Shown: positions 1 through 9,930 of the stretch, piece by piece
How the letters are laid out: every line of letters begins with the position of its first letter
Position numbering within the stretch: the first letter of the stretch is position 1
NCBI RefSeq assembly: GCF_030151085.1
Contig: NZ_JASLER010000038.1
Location: forward strand, 9,355-73,354
Length of the DNA stretch: 64,000 nt
Reading direction: 5' to 3'
From: Bacteroides sp.
GTDB lineage: Bacteria > Bacteroidota > Bacteroidia > Bacteroidales > Bacteroidaceae
Notes under the pieces: generated by a model
What the model saw: only the letters and a program-made list of their open reading frames with translations
What the model was told of the DNA's origin: nothing
The model's database searches: none
Made by a program: the position numbers and the translations under genes

Positions 1-3000
1 TACCAAGTTTTCCAACTCATCAACCAGCAGACGAAGCTATCTGTCGTGTATAATGTTGATGACATCAACCCGAATCGCGAAGTCACATGTCACATCCGGA
101 ATGAAACAATAACCCGGACACTCGATGTGTTATTTCACGAAACTAACATCGTTTACACCATTGTCGACAAACATATCGTACTCTCCATTAGGCATACTGG
201 AAATAACAAACAAACCCGGACATCCTCCACCCCAACACGAACCATCAGAGGAAAAGTGGTCAATGAGCAGAATGTCCCATTGATAGGAGTGAATATCTCC
301 ATTAAGGAGACAGGAAAAGGAGTCATTTCCGAAGAAGCGGGAGACTATACTTTGGATATTCCGACTGATAAAGATATTGTAACATTTTCATACATCGGGT
401 ATCTGTCTCAAGATGTTTCGGTTGATGGAAAACAGACGGTAAATGTTGTACTCAAAGAAGATCTGAACCTGCTCGATGAAGTTGTTGTCACAGCCTTGGG
501 TCTCGAAAAGAAATCCAAAAGTTTGATATATGCTCTGCAAGCACTGCCCGGAACCGAACTTACACGAGCTAAAGAAGTAAGTTTCATCAACTCCCTCGAA
601 GGGAAAACTGCCGGATTGGTTATTATTTCCAACTCGAACGGTGCCGGAGCATCAACCAAACTACTGCTTCGGGGTAACAAGTCCATCCAAGGTAACAATA
701 ATCCACTGATTGTAATTGATGGTATCCCCATGGCTAACAATAGCTATGGCGATGGAATTGAAGTTGTTTATGGCAGAGGTAATGATGGAGGAGATGCACT
801 TTCCACCATCAACCCGGACGACATAGCCAGTATCAGTATATTGAAAGGGGCATCCGCATCAGCACTCTATGGCGCAGTAGCTGCCAATGGAGTTATCATG
901 GTCACTACCAAGAAAGGCAATGTGGGAGGAATACAGGTCCACGTATCCAGCAACATGACAATGGAGACTGCCTATTCGCTACCGAAGATACAACAAAGTT
1001 ACGGTGCCAGACAACTCAGCCCAGAAAGCCTACAAGCACAAAGTTGGGGTAGTAAAATGACGGAAAAAGCCTCTGACAATATAGATGCCTTCTTCCGAAA
1101 CGGATATACGCTGCACAACTCCCTATCTATTGATGGTGGTACGGAACACTCACAAAGTTATTTTTCGTACGGAAACGTACTTTCAGAAGGAATTATACCA
1201 ACCAACAGTTTCACACGTCACAATATTGCCATCAGACAAAGTTATCAGGGATTCGACAATCGCCTGTCGCTGAACCTGAGCAGCACATACGCCTATCAGA
1301 ATACGGTCAACAAGCACTACGGTGGCATGTTGAGCAATCCTCTCACAGGACTCTATCTTTTTCCACGGAATGGTAATTTCTCCACCTATAAGAATGAATT
1401 CGAACGGTTTGACCCGCAGAAGGAAATATACGTGCAAAATTGGAACCAGCTTGAAGAACATAATCAAAATCCTTATTGGTTGCTGCATCGCAATAAAAAG
1501 GATGAAGGTCGCCATCGCATCACTTTCAATTCTACTGCCAAATATGAATTCTTGCCTACACTTAATATACAAGGACGCCTCGGATATGAAAACGACAAAA
1601 TCGAATACAGAGTAGAACGTTACGCAACCAGTTGGAAAGATGAAATGGGAGGTTATAAAAATATCGATGATTCTTATAAACATCTATATGGTGATATTAT
1701 GCTGAACTTCGAAAGTCATTTATCTGATTTCTCTTTTTCATTAACTGCCGGTTCCAGCTTCAGTGACGTGCAGCAAGGGAAAAAAGGGATTATTACGGAT
1801 GGAGGCAACACCAAATTCGAATGGATAGAGATTGAAGATGCAGAGACAGGCAAAATATACAAGGTACCCAACGGTGGAAATGCCTTTTTTGTGAATAACT
1901 TCACTCAAAACAATTATTACCGCCCTGAGATTGTGGAAGAGTATTCGCACACACGCCTCAACTCTTTGTTCGGGATGTTGCAAATAGGCTATAAAGAGTT
2001 AGCCTATCTCAATATCACGGCACGTAATGACTGGTCGTCGACCCTGGCTTTTACGAACAACAAGCACATGGGATATTTTTATCCGTCGATAGGTGCCAAT
2101 GTTTTACTGAGTGAAGTGTTCCCTGCTATGAAGCGGACAATCAACTTCCTGAAGCTCCGTGCCTCCTATTCGGTAGTAGGAAATGGTCTGCCGGCTTACG
2201 TCACTTCACAGCGTCCGGTCATCAAAGATACTTCTATCTCTTATCCCGCAAGTGCTCCTTTCTCCGATTTGAAACCGGAACGCACACTATCTATAGAAGG
2301 AGGATTTGAACTTTCCCTGTTGGACAACCGACTGCACATTGATTTCTCATACTACAAAACAAACACCTTAAACCAGTACTTCACAATCGAAGCTCCCTGG
2401 GGTTCAGGATACCGTTACCGGAATGTGAACGCCGGTGATGTGCAGAATATGGGAGCTGAAGTGTCAGCAAGCTATCTTCACAGCTTCCCCCACGACTGGG
2501 AATGGCAAACCGGTATAAATTTTTCTTATAACAAAAACCGCATCAAAGAGCTATACAAGGAGAATGACAACTTCTTGCTTCAGGACGGTAGCGGCATTTT
2601 AAGTATCTTGAAGAAAGGCGGATCTTACGGAGACATCTATACCCGGCAATTACAGAGAGACGACGATGGCGTGATACTCCTGGACAAGAATGGGGCACCG
2701 GTAAAGTCAGACCAGCCGGATGTGTATATAGGTAATCTGAATTCGGATATAAATGCAGGATGGAGTAATCTGATCACTTATAAAAATTTCAGTCTTTATG
2801 TACTGATTGACGGGCAGATAGGAGGTAAAGTAGTTTCGACGACTGAAGCCATGCTCGACGGTTACGGTGTGTCCGCCCGCACCGAAGAAGCCCGTAAGCA
2901 AGGAGGTATACCCAGAGGGGACGGTACCTTAATTGATGCTGAGAAATACTACCATATCGTGGGAGCCACCGCTTATAACGTAGGCTATGTAGGAACCGAA

Positions 3001-3246
3001 TATGTATATGATGCTACCAACTTCAGATTACGAGAGGTTTCGCTAGGCTATCAATTCAGAAACCTGTTCGCCCCCGGCAAGCATTTGGCAATATCCCTCG
3101 TAGGACGCAATTTATGCTTTCTATTCAAGTCTGCTCCCTGCAACCCGAGTGTATCCGGTTCTACCGGAAACGGTTGGCAGGGACTGGATGTTTTTAATCT
3201 GCCTATCCAACGAAGCATTGGAATCAACCTAAAACTTACCCTATGA
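1..3246 (+). CDS. SusC/RagA-family TonB-dependent outer-membrane transporter with STN domain (5' end outside window)
   Basis: Outer-membrane porin that, with its SusD lid, imports oligosaccharides using TonB energy. The reading frame is open from base 1, so the start and signal peptide lie upstream; the GTG at 46 is only an internal codon. Bases 1-190 encode an STN (secretin/TonB short N-terminal) domain, ending IVDKHIVLSI. A carboxypeptidase-D-like beta domain follows (about 240-460), then the TonB-box-like DEVVVTALG, the plug (LLRGNKS, VIDGIPM, SALYGAVAANGVIMVTTKKG) and a 22-strand-type barrel ending in LKLTL. STN domains in this family talk to a periplasmic FecR-type anti-sigma factor, so an ECF sigma/anti-sigma pair is expected upstream. 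Its stop overlaps the next start by 4 bases (ATGA). It resembles the SusC at 4985-8110, for example in the shared NAGDVQN segment, which suggests a tandem duplication. Confidence 0.96.
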   Translation, partial: YQVFQLINQQTKLSVVYNVDDINPNREVTCHIRNETITRTLDVLFHETNIVYTIVDKHIVLSIRHTGNNKQTRTSSTPTRTIRGKVVNEQNVPLIGVNISIKETGKGVISEEAGDYTLDIPTDKDIVTFSYIGYLSQDVSVDGKQTVNVVLKEDLNLLDEVVVTALGLEKKSKSLIYALQALPGTELTRAKEVSFINSLEGKTAGLVIISNSNGAGASTKLLLRGNKSIQGNNNPLIVIDGIPMANNSYGDGIEVVYGRGNDGGDALSTINPDDIASISILKGASASALYGAVAANGVIMVTTKKGNVGGIQVHVSSNMTMETAYSLPKIQQSYGARQLSPESLQAQSWGSKMTEKASDNIDAFFRNGYTLHNSLSIDGGTEHSQSYFSYGNVLSEGIIPTNSFTRHNIAIRQSYQGFDNRLSLNLSSTYAYQNTVNKHYGGMLSNPLTGLYLFPRNGNFSTYKNEFERFDPQKEIYVQNWNQLEEHNQNPYWLLHRNKKDEGRHRITFNSTAKYEFLPTLNIQGRLGYENDKIEYRVERYATSWKDEMGGYKNIDDSYKHLYGDIMLNFESHLSDFSFSLTAGSSFSDVQQGKKGIITDGGNTKFEWIEIEDAETGKIYKVPNGGNAFFVNNFTQNNYYRPEIVEEYSHTRLNSLFGMLQIGYKELAYLNITARNDWSSTLAFTNNKHMGYFYPSIGANVLLSEVFPAMKRTINFLKLRASYSVVGNGLPAYVTSQRPVIKDTSISYPASAPFSDLKPERTLSIEGGFELSLLDNRLHIDFSYYKTNTLNQYFTIEAPWGSGYRYRNVNAGDVQNMGAEVSASYLHSFPHDWEWQTGINFSYNKNRIKELYKENDNFLLQDGSGILSILKKGGSYGDIYTRQLQRDDDGVILLDKNGAPVKSDQPDVYIGNLNSDINAGWSNLITYKNFSLYVLIDGQIGGKVVSTTEAMLDGYGVSARTEEARKQGGIPRGDGTLIDAEKYYHIVGATAYNVGYVGTEYVYDATNFRLREVSLGYQFRNLFAPGKHLAISLVGRNLCFLFKSAPCNPSVSGSTGNGWQGLDVFNLPIQRSIGINLKLTL

Positions 3247-4892
3247 AAACACTTAAAACGACTGGAATAAAACTGAGCTGCCGTATACTATTATTAGTAT
3301 TACTCTTATCGGCATGCACCAGTGGGTTCGAAAAGATAAACACGAATCCCAATGGAGTGGACGACATGAAAATCGGTCTTGAAAACAAGCTCCAGTTTCC
3401 GCAAGAAAACCTCTTTCCCAGCGATGCCAATATGTACCAATATTGGAGGAGCCTGCATGTGGATATTTTTGCCGGATATTATACAACTCCACACAACTTC
3501 GGTAATAATCATAATGGAAACTACCGCCTTCGTGAAGATTTCAATCATGGGCCTTTCGAAAATTTTTTCTTAAACGTACTTCCCTATACCAATCGCTACA
3601 TTCCCATCTGTAAAGAACTGGAATTTTATGATTATGCAGCAGTGACGCTAATCGTACAAGTAATGGGTATGCTACAAGTAGTCGATACCTACGGGCCCGC
3701 AAATTATCGCAGCATCAAAGAACATGCAGCAACTTTATACTACGATTCCGACCGTGATATTTATACTGATTTGATAGACGAATTACGCCAATCGATCCAG
3801 TGGCTGGAAGATTTTTTAGATAGTAACCCGTCAACCGAAAGATTGGCAGGATTGGCAAAGTTCGACAGGCTATGCGGAGGTAGTCATACCAAATGGCTCC
3901 GTCTTGCCAATACTTTGTGCCTCAGGATAGCGATGCACATGGTAAAAGCTGAGCCTGCACGTGCCAAAGAATTGGCAGAAAAAGCCGTCAATAATAAATA
4001 TGGTGTATTCATGGACGCTTCGGACGACATACTACTTTCCGGCGGAAATCCTATCTGGACGGTGGACGTCATTTACGGAGACTCACGCATGAATGCCTCC
4101 ATTGAATCCATCTTAAAAGGTTATGGAGATCCACGCATGCAAGAATGGTTCACCCGTACCGGAAGAATCGTGAATCACGAAGGAGAAATGACGCTAAAGG
4201 CCGACTCAACCTGCGTAGGCATCCGCCAAGGACTTCTTATCGAGACAAAATCTCCATTACTATACCTGAACTTCTCATCCTCTACTTATCAAAGTTACGA
4301 CCCACGCCCGGTGATGCATGCTGCCGAAGCTTGGTTTTTACGTGCCGAAGGTGCATTGCGTGATTGGCAAATGGGCGAAAGTGCCCAAAACTGTTATGAA
4401 CAAGGAGTCCGGGTTGCTCTTAATTCATACGGAATAAGCCATGCCGATGAGTATCTGAGTGGTGCCAATGCTCCTGACAACGGAACCAAAGCTGCCGACT
4501 ATATAGATTATCACGACTCATTCTATAACACACCGGGCATCAACAACATTTCTGTAACATGGCACGAAAACGATACGAAAGAACAAAAACTGCAACGTAT
4601 CATTACCCAAAAGTGGCTGGCTATTTACCCGGATTCTTTTGAAGCTTGGACTGAATTCAGACGTACAGGCTACCCCCGCTTATTCCCGGTAGTGTATAAC
4701 CTGAGCGGCGGACTCATTGATACCGAAACGCAGATACGCCGCTTGCCATTCACCCGCAAAGAGTATAACACCAATGGTGAAGAGGTAAAGAAAGCCATCC
4801 GATACCTCAAAGGAGCCGATACCGGAGGAACCCGTCTATGGTGGGATATAGCGGAAAAAGGTAACTTTCCATCAGAAAATGAAAAAAAGTAG
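3243..4892 (+). CDS. SusD/RagB-like surface glycan-binding lipoprotein (SusD_2-type)
   Basis: Surface lipoprotein that captures glycan and closes over the partner SusC barrel. 549 residues; the N-terminal signal ends LLLSAC with the lipid-attached cysteine at residue 25. The alpha-helical body carries family signatures such as YGPANYRS, KWLRLANTLCLRIAMHM, the late ITQKWLAIYPDSFEAWTEFRRTGYP segment and the terminal RLWWDIAEKGNF. Translation is coupled to the upstream SusC by an ATGA overlap. It is related to the SusD at 8122-9813 (same ends, HLWWDNADKGNF there). The ligand cannot be read from sequence; the GH84 downstream suggests a GlcNAc-containing host glycan (inference). Confidence 0.95.
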   Translation: MKTLKTTGIKLSCRILLLVLLLSACTSGFEKINTNPNGVDDMKIGLENKLQFPQENLFPSDANMYQYWRSLHVDIFAGYYTTPHNFGNNHNGNYRLREDFNHGPFENFFLNVLPYTNRYIPICKELEFYDYAAVTLIVQVMGMLQVVDTYGPANYRSIKEHAATLYYDSDRDIYTDLIDELRQSIQWLEDFLDSNPSTERLAGLAKFDRLCGGSHTKWLRLANTLCLRIAMHMVKAEPARAKELAEKAVNNKYGVFMDASDDILLSGGNPIWTVDVIYGDSRMNASIESILKGYGDPRMQEWFTRTGRIVNHEGEMTLKADSTCVGIRQGLLIETKSPLLYLNFSSSTYQSYDPRPVMHAAEAWFLRAEGALRDWQMGESAQNCYEQGVRVALNSYGISHADEYLSGANAPDNGTKAADYIDYHDSFYNTPGINNISVTWHENDTKEQKLQRIITQKWLAIYPDSFEAWTEFRRTGYPRLFPVVYNLSGGLIDTETQIRRLPFTRKEYNTNGEEVKKAIRYLKGADTGGTRLWWDIAEKGNFPSENEKK

Positions 4893-4984
4893 ATACTCCG
4901 TTTAGTACGCTCTTGTTGTCATCTGTATTACATAGGAAGCAAGGTCTGAAGCTTTGCCTGTAATTAAACCTAATGTAATATGTT

Positions 4985-7900
4985 ATGAAAAAACATTTAA
5001 ACGAAAGCGTAAAGGGATCTTTCAAATGGTTACCTTTGCTAAAGGGCGGAGCGCTCTTATTTTGTCTATCAATGATTGCATCGCCAATGCATGCTGACAC
5101 GGCGACAGAAAATGTTGCTGCAAATGTTGTCCAACAAAACTCTACAATCAAAGGATCGGTCAAAGATTCACAAGGAAACCCCATTATTGGAGCTAACGTT
5201 TTGGTTAACGGTACTACCAATGGAGTAATCACCGATCTGGATGGTGCCTTCTCATTGACCGGTGTTCCCAAAGATGCTACTATCGCAATATCCTATATCG
5301 GATATAAAACACAGAACATCCCGGTAAAGAACCGGACCTCCTTCAATATAATAATGGAGGATGACTCTGAGATTTTGGGTGAAGTCGTAGTTACCGCCAT
5401 GGGTATCAAAAGACAATCTGAGACACTGACTTATTCGGCACAGACGGTTGGTGGTAAAGATGTGAACGACATCAAGAGCATCAATATGATTAACTCTCTG
5501 CAAGGTAAAAGTGCCGGTTTGTCCATTACCCCCAACTCTACCGGTGCAGGTGGTTCTTCCAAAATCCTGTTCCGTGGAAACAAGTCAATCAGTGGTAACA
5601 ACCAGCCCCTTATCGTAGTAGATGGTGTTCCGATGATGATGAACATTACAAGTTCACAAGTAGATAGTAACTATGGAGGTCAGCGCGACGGTGGTGATGC
5701 CATGTCCGGCATCAATCCGGATGACATTGCACAAATGACATTGCTGAAAGGTCCGTCGGCAGCAGCTCTTTACGGTGCTGTGGCAGCCAACGGTGCCATC
5801 ATGATTACTACCAAATCGGCACAGTCGGGCAAAGTATCCATCAACGTATCCAGCAATACAACCATAGAAAACCCGATGATACTACCCGAATTCCAAAACA
5901 CATACGGTATGAGCGATAACGGTACTTTCAGCTGGGGAGAAAAACTAAGCAAGTCAGCGCCCAATTACGCAAAAGAGTTCTTCCGTACAGGTCTTACCAC
6001 CAATAACTCAATCGCTTTGAGCGGCGGCAACGAAAATATTCAGGCTTACTTTTCATACGCCAATGTCTATTCAAAAGGTGTAACACCGGAAAATGATTAT
6101 CGCAGCCACAACCTGAATGCGAAAGTAGGATTCAATGTCCTGAAAACCATTCATGTGGACTTCTCATCCAAATTTACCAACCAGCACATAGCCAATCAAC
6201 CCGCCTCGGGTTATTTGTGGAATCCGCTGACCGGTGCCTATCTCTTTCCTAGAGGTGAAGACTGGAACGGCTACAAAAATCAGTATGAAGTCTATGACAA
6301 CGAACGCGCATGTTATGTACAAAACTGGACGAATGTGAAGCAACAACAATTCGGTAACCCCTATTGGATGTTGAACCGACAGACTCCTGTAACCGACCGT
6401 AACCGTTATGAATTCGGCGGCAACATCAAATGGGATATCACTCCCGACTTGAACGTACAAGGCCGCATGCGTTACGAGCGTGGCGAAGAACATTTCGTAC
6501 ACAATGCATACGCATCCAGTGTAGGTAACTTATATCCGATGGGCCGTATGAAAGACAATCGCTACTTCAGCGACCAGCTCTACGGTGACTTCCTGGTTAG
6601 CTACAACCATAAGTTCAATGAAATATCTCTTTCAGCAACAGCCGGTTCCAGTTTCACAAAAACCAAGACTGCACATGTTGACCTTTGGGGTGAAGGATCT
6701 ATCTTTACCAGCCCCGGTGCCGGTAATATCTATTATCCCAACATCTTTACTCCTAACAATTACTACGGTAATATGTCAACCGTAAGCAAAGACGACAATT
6801 GGATAACCAATAAACGATTGAATTCCATATTCGCCACTGCCCAGGTTGGTTATCATGATGGCCTGTTCCTCGATGTAACCGCACGTAATGACTGGTCTTC
6901 CGCCTTGGCTTATACAGAAAGCGTATCCTTCTTCTACCCGTCGGTAGGTGTAAGTGCCCTGCTCAACAAGTTCATCAACATGGGTAAAAATGTTGATTTG
7001 TTCAAATTCCGCGCAAGCTACTCTATAGTAGGTAATGACGTGCCTGTTTATGTAACCAATCTTTTATATACCTTAGGTTCTCAGGGTGCCATCACTCCGC
7101 CAGAGAAAGCACCATTCAGAACTTTAAAACCTGAAAAGACCAATTCATTGGAAATAGGTTTCGACGGAACATTCTTCCAGAACAGATTCAACTTAGGTAT
7201 TACTTATTATAAGACGAACACTAAAAACCAGTTTTTCACCATTGCCGCTCCTTACGAATCAGGGTTAAGAAACCGCTATGTCAATGCAGGAGATGTACAG
7301 AACCAAGGTATAGAAGTTACAGCCGGATGGTTTGAACAGTTTACAGACAACTTCAGCTGGAGCACCAATATCAATTTCGCTTACAATAAGAATGAGATCA
7401 TGAAACTGGTGGATGATCTTCCGAACGGACTGACATTAACCGATTTCGGCGGCGCTAAAGTCATCTTGAAAAAAGGTGGAGAATACGGTGATTTATATGT
7501 ACGCCACATCATGCGCGATGATAACGGAAAACCCTTGCAAAACGAGAAAGGAGAACCCATTGTCAGCGGTGACTCATCTGAAGAACTCAACTATGCAGGC
7601 AACATGAATGCCAAAGTTAACATGGGATGGAGCAATACATTCCGCTACAAAGATTTTACCTTGTCATTCTTGATTGATGCCAAATTGGGAGGAAAAGTTC
7701 TCGCCATGACCGAAGCCGCATTAGACGGTTGGGGAGTTTCCAAACGTTCAGGCGATGCACGTGATGCCGGAGGCTTAACGGTAGACGGAGTAAAATTTGA
7801 CGCTGAGAAATATTATCGCACCACAGGTAATAACAACTTCAACAGTCCATACGCCGTAGAAAACTATGTTTATAATGCCACTAACATCCGTTTGCGTGAA

Positions 7901-8110
7901 ATGACTTTCGGCTATACGTTCCGTAACTTGTTCGGATTTGGCAAGAATTTGACTGCCGCCCTCATCGGACGCAACTTGTTCTTCTTCTATAAAGACGCTC
8001 CTATGGACCCGGATGTATCAGCAGGTATAACCAATGGTATGCAAGGCGCTGATATGTTTGCCTTACCTACAGCACGCAGTTTTGGACTTAATTTGAAACT
8101 TAACTTCTAA
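4985..8110 (+). CDS. SusC/RagA-family TonB-dependent transporter (second of tandem pair, no STN domain)
   Basis: Glycan importer of the outer membrane, 1041 residues. The ATG at 4985 gives a signal peptide (hydrophobic stretch about residues 18-37, cut near MHADT). It is followed directly by a carboxypeptidase-D-like domain (TIKGSVKDSQGNPIIGANV, about residues 52-125), a TonB-box-like GEVVVTAMG, the plug (LFRGNKSISG, VDGVPMM, AALYGAVAANGAIMITTKS) and the barrel ending LNLKLNF. Unlike the first SusC it has no STN domain, so it should transport but not signal to an anti-sigma factor. It lies 92 bases after the first SusD and 11 bases before its own SusD. The barrel is recognisably homologous to the first SusC (LTGAYLFPRG versus LTGLYLFPRN), so these are two tandem copies. 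Confidence 0.96.
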   Translation: MKKHLNESVKGSFKWLPLLKGGALLFCLSMIASPMHADTATENVAANVVQQNSTIKGSVKDSQGNPIIGANVLVNGTTNGVITDLDGAFSLTGVPKDATIAISYIGYKTQNIPVKNRTSFNIIMEDDSEILGEVVVTAMGIKRQSETLTYSAQTVGGKDVNDIKSINMINSLQGKSAGLSITPNSTGAGGSSKILFRGNKSISGNNQPLIVVDGVPMMMNITSSQVDSNYGGQRDGGDAMSGINPDDIAQMTLLKGPSAAALYGAVAANGAIMITTKSAQSGKVSINVSSNTTIENPMILPEFQNTYGMSDNGTFSWGEKLSKSAPNYAKEFFRTGLTTNNSIALSGGNENIQAYFSYANVYSKGVTPENDYRSHNLNAKVGFNVLKTIHVDFSSKFTNQHIANQPASGYLWNPLTGAYLFPRGEDWNGYKNQYEVYDNERACYVQNWTNVKQQQFGNPYWMLNRQTPVTDRNRYEFGGNIKWDITPDLNVQGRMRYERGEEHFVHNAYASSVGNLYPMGRMKDNRYFSDQLYGDFLVSYNHKFNEISLSATAGSSFTKTKTAHVDLWGEGSIFTSPGAGNIYYPNIFTPNNYYGNMSTVSKDDNWITNKRLNSIFATAQVGYHDGLFLDVTARNDWSSALAYTESVSFFYPSVGVSALLNKFINMGKNVDLFKFRASYSIVGNDVPVYVTNLLYTLGSQGAITPPEKAPFRTLKPEKTNSLEIGFDGTFFQNRFNLGITYYKTNTKNQFFTIAAPYESGLRNRYVNAGDVQNQGIEVTAGWFEQFTDNFSWSTNINFAYNKNEIMKLVDDLPNGLTLTDFGGAKVILKKGGEYGDLYVRHIMRDDNGKPLQNEKGEPIVSGDSSEELNYAGNMNAKVNMGWSNTFRYKDFTLSFLIDAKLGGKVLAMTEAALDGWGVSKRSGDARDAGGLTVDGVKFDAEKYYRTTGNNNFNSPYAVENYVYNATNIRLREMTFGYTFRNLFGFGKNLTAALIGRNLFFFYKDAPMDPDVSAGITNGMQGADMFALPTARSFGLNLKLNF

Positions 8111-8121
8111 TACCTACGATA

Positions 8122-9813
8122 ATGAAACCAACAATTATTTTAAAATATACCTTATTGACTGCATTTGCCGCCTTTGGAGCGAATGTTATCACCTCATGTA
8201 CTGATAACTTTGAAAGTCTGAACACCAGCAACATCCAGGTGAACCCGGCAGACTTGCCCTTTGCGGCACAGTGTACTGAGCCAATGACTTACTGTTATCC
8301 TCCACAACAGAATATGTTCCAGTTTTGGACTAACCTAACGATTGACCTTTATGGTGGATTTTTTATGACTCCCAACGGTAATTTCACGAACGGAGACATG
8401 GGTGAAAATAGAGGACATAGTGGTGGTATGTACGAAAACTACTACTTACATATCTTTAATAACACACGCCGCATCATTGCACAATGCGACGTAGATGGCA
8501 ACAAAGGTCTGGCAGGTGTAATGCGCGTCGTACAAGCCTACGGAACCCTGATGACAACGGATGCTTACGGTCCGCTACCATATAGTTCCATCCTCCAGAA
8601 TAAGAACGAAGCTTACTACGAATTTGACAGTCAAAAGGATTTGTATAAGGCTATGTTCAATGATTTGAATCAAGCCATGATAGATATCAAAGCCATGAGC
8701 GCCGATGAAATAGTAAAGCTGAAAACCTTTGACTGTTGGTGTAACGGAGATACCGAACTATGGATAAAGATTGCCAATACTATGAAGCTTCGTATGGCTT
8801 TACGGCTCTCTAAACGGGAAGCTGAAGCCGGTACTGACATGAATTTAAAGGCAATGGCTACAGAAGCAGCCACAAACACCCTGGCTACCGTAAACAAGGA
8901 CATCTTAATAAGTAAAGGCTTAGAAAATGAAATGTGGCTGATGTTTGCATGGGGGGATTGTGGATTCAATGCTAATTTAGTAACCCTAATGAGTGGTATG
9001 AAAGACCCGAGACAACCGTTGTATATGACTAAAAACACAGGAGATGTTAAAGATAAGAACGGCAGCACAGTAGTAGTACCTAAAAATACTCAGTATCTTG
9101 GAATCCGCTTTGCCAGCGGTCTGCCTGCCAAACCAAACGATTGGGGCAACTTCTCCGGTTGGATTCAAGGTAACGGAGGTTCTTCTTACTCCATGCCATT
9201 GCCAATCATGAAAGCCGCTGAATCATACTTCTTATTGGCAGAAGCTAAGTTAAGATGGGATATCGGCACCGAAAGTGTGAAAGATTTATACGAAAAGGGT
9301 ATTCGGGTTTCTGCAGAAAACGAGTTAGCTTATAGAGGTGACTATTCAGGAGTAAAAAAATATGAAGATGGAGCGATTGACGCCTATATCAATGGCACTA
9401 CCACTCAAATTGACTTTGTAGATCCGGTAACCTCTACTTTGAGCACGCCTGCCGTAAATAAACTAAGTGTAAAATGGGATGAGGCTGCCACCAATGAACA
9501 AAAGCTTGAACGCATCATTACCCAAAAGTGGCTTGCGCTATTCCCATTGTCAACTGAGGCATGGGCGGAACAGCGCCGTACAGGCTATCCGCATTTCCTC
9601 CCTCCATTTGTAAACGAGAGTAATGGAGGTGTAGAAACGGCAGAAGGTGTACGCCGAGTTATCTATAGCAGCCAAGCTTATGACGCCAATGCCAAAGGAC
9701 TGGAAACTGGACTTAAACTTTTGGATGCTGAGAATTCGAGCAAATATGGTATCTCCGGAGATAAAGGCGGAACGCACCTGTGGTGGGACAATGCTGATAA
9801 AGGCAACTTCTAA
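8122..9813 (+). CDS. SusD/RagB-like surface glycan-binding lipoprotein (SusD_2-type), second copy
   Basis: 563-residue partner of the preceding SusC. The signal sequence ends ANVITSC, giving a lipidated cysteine at residue 26. Family hallmarks are MQ/AYGTLMTTDAYGPLPYS, LWIKIANTMKLRMALRLS, EAATNEQKLERIITQKWLA followed by the AWAEQRRTGYP motif, and the terminal HLWWDNADKGNF. It starts 11 bases after SusC and ends before a strong hairpin at 9856-9889, which probably closes the SusC/D-SusC/D transcript or lowers read-through into the GH84 gene. Divergence from the first SusD is large enough that the two may bind different parts or sizes of the same glycan; this is inference. Confidence 0.95.
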   Translation: MKPTIILKYTLLTAFAAFGANVITSCTDNFESLNTSNIQVNPADLPFAAQCTEPMTYCYPPQQNMFQFWTNLTIDLYGGFFMTPNGNFTNGDMGENRGHSGGMYENYYLHIFNNTRRIIAQCDVDGNKGLAGVMRVVQAYGTLMTTDAYGPLPYSSILQNKNEAYYEFDSQKDLYKAMFNDLNQAMIDIKAMSADEIVKLKTFDCWCNGDTELWIKIANTMKLRMALRLSKREAEAGTDMNLKAMATEAATNTLATVNKDILISKGLENEMWLMFAWGDCGFNANLVTLMSGMKDPRQPLYMTKNTGDVKDKNGSTVVVPKNTQYLGIRFASGLPAKPNDWGNFSGWIQGNGGSSYSMPLPIMKAAESYFLLAEAKLRWDIGTESVKDLYEKGIRVSAENELAYRGDYSGVKKYEDGAIDAYINGTTTQIDFVDPVTSTLSTPAVNKLSVKWDEAATNEQKLERIITQKWLALFPLSTEAWAEQRRTGYPHFLPPFVNESNGGVETAEGVRRVIYSSQAYDANAKGLETGLKLLDAENSSKYGISGDKGGTHLWWDNADKGNF

Positions 9814-9855
9814 CACTGCGAAACTCATTATTTAACCTGACCAATTAAGTTGAAT

Positions 9856-9889
9856 AAGCGTATCTCAATCGTACGGTTGAGATACGCTT
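9856..9889 (+). terminator. Perfect 13-bp hairpin between SusD and GH84 genes
   Basis: Arms AAGCGTATCTCAA and TTGAGATACGCTT are perfectly complementary with an 8-base loop that is itself nearly palindromic (CGTACG). Only a weak T-rich tail follows, so it may be a leaky terminator or a transcript-processing/stability stem rather than a full stop. It argues against the TTG at 9850 as start of the GH84 gene. Confidence 0.65.
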
Positions 9890-9930
9890 CATATATATCA
9901 GGCATTATGTATAAACGAATCTATCACATC

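Noticed and set aside
9850..9930. TTG at 9850 as start of the GH84 gene
   Set aside because: A strong hairpin lies right after it (9856-9889) and the signal peptide starts at 9931.
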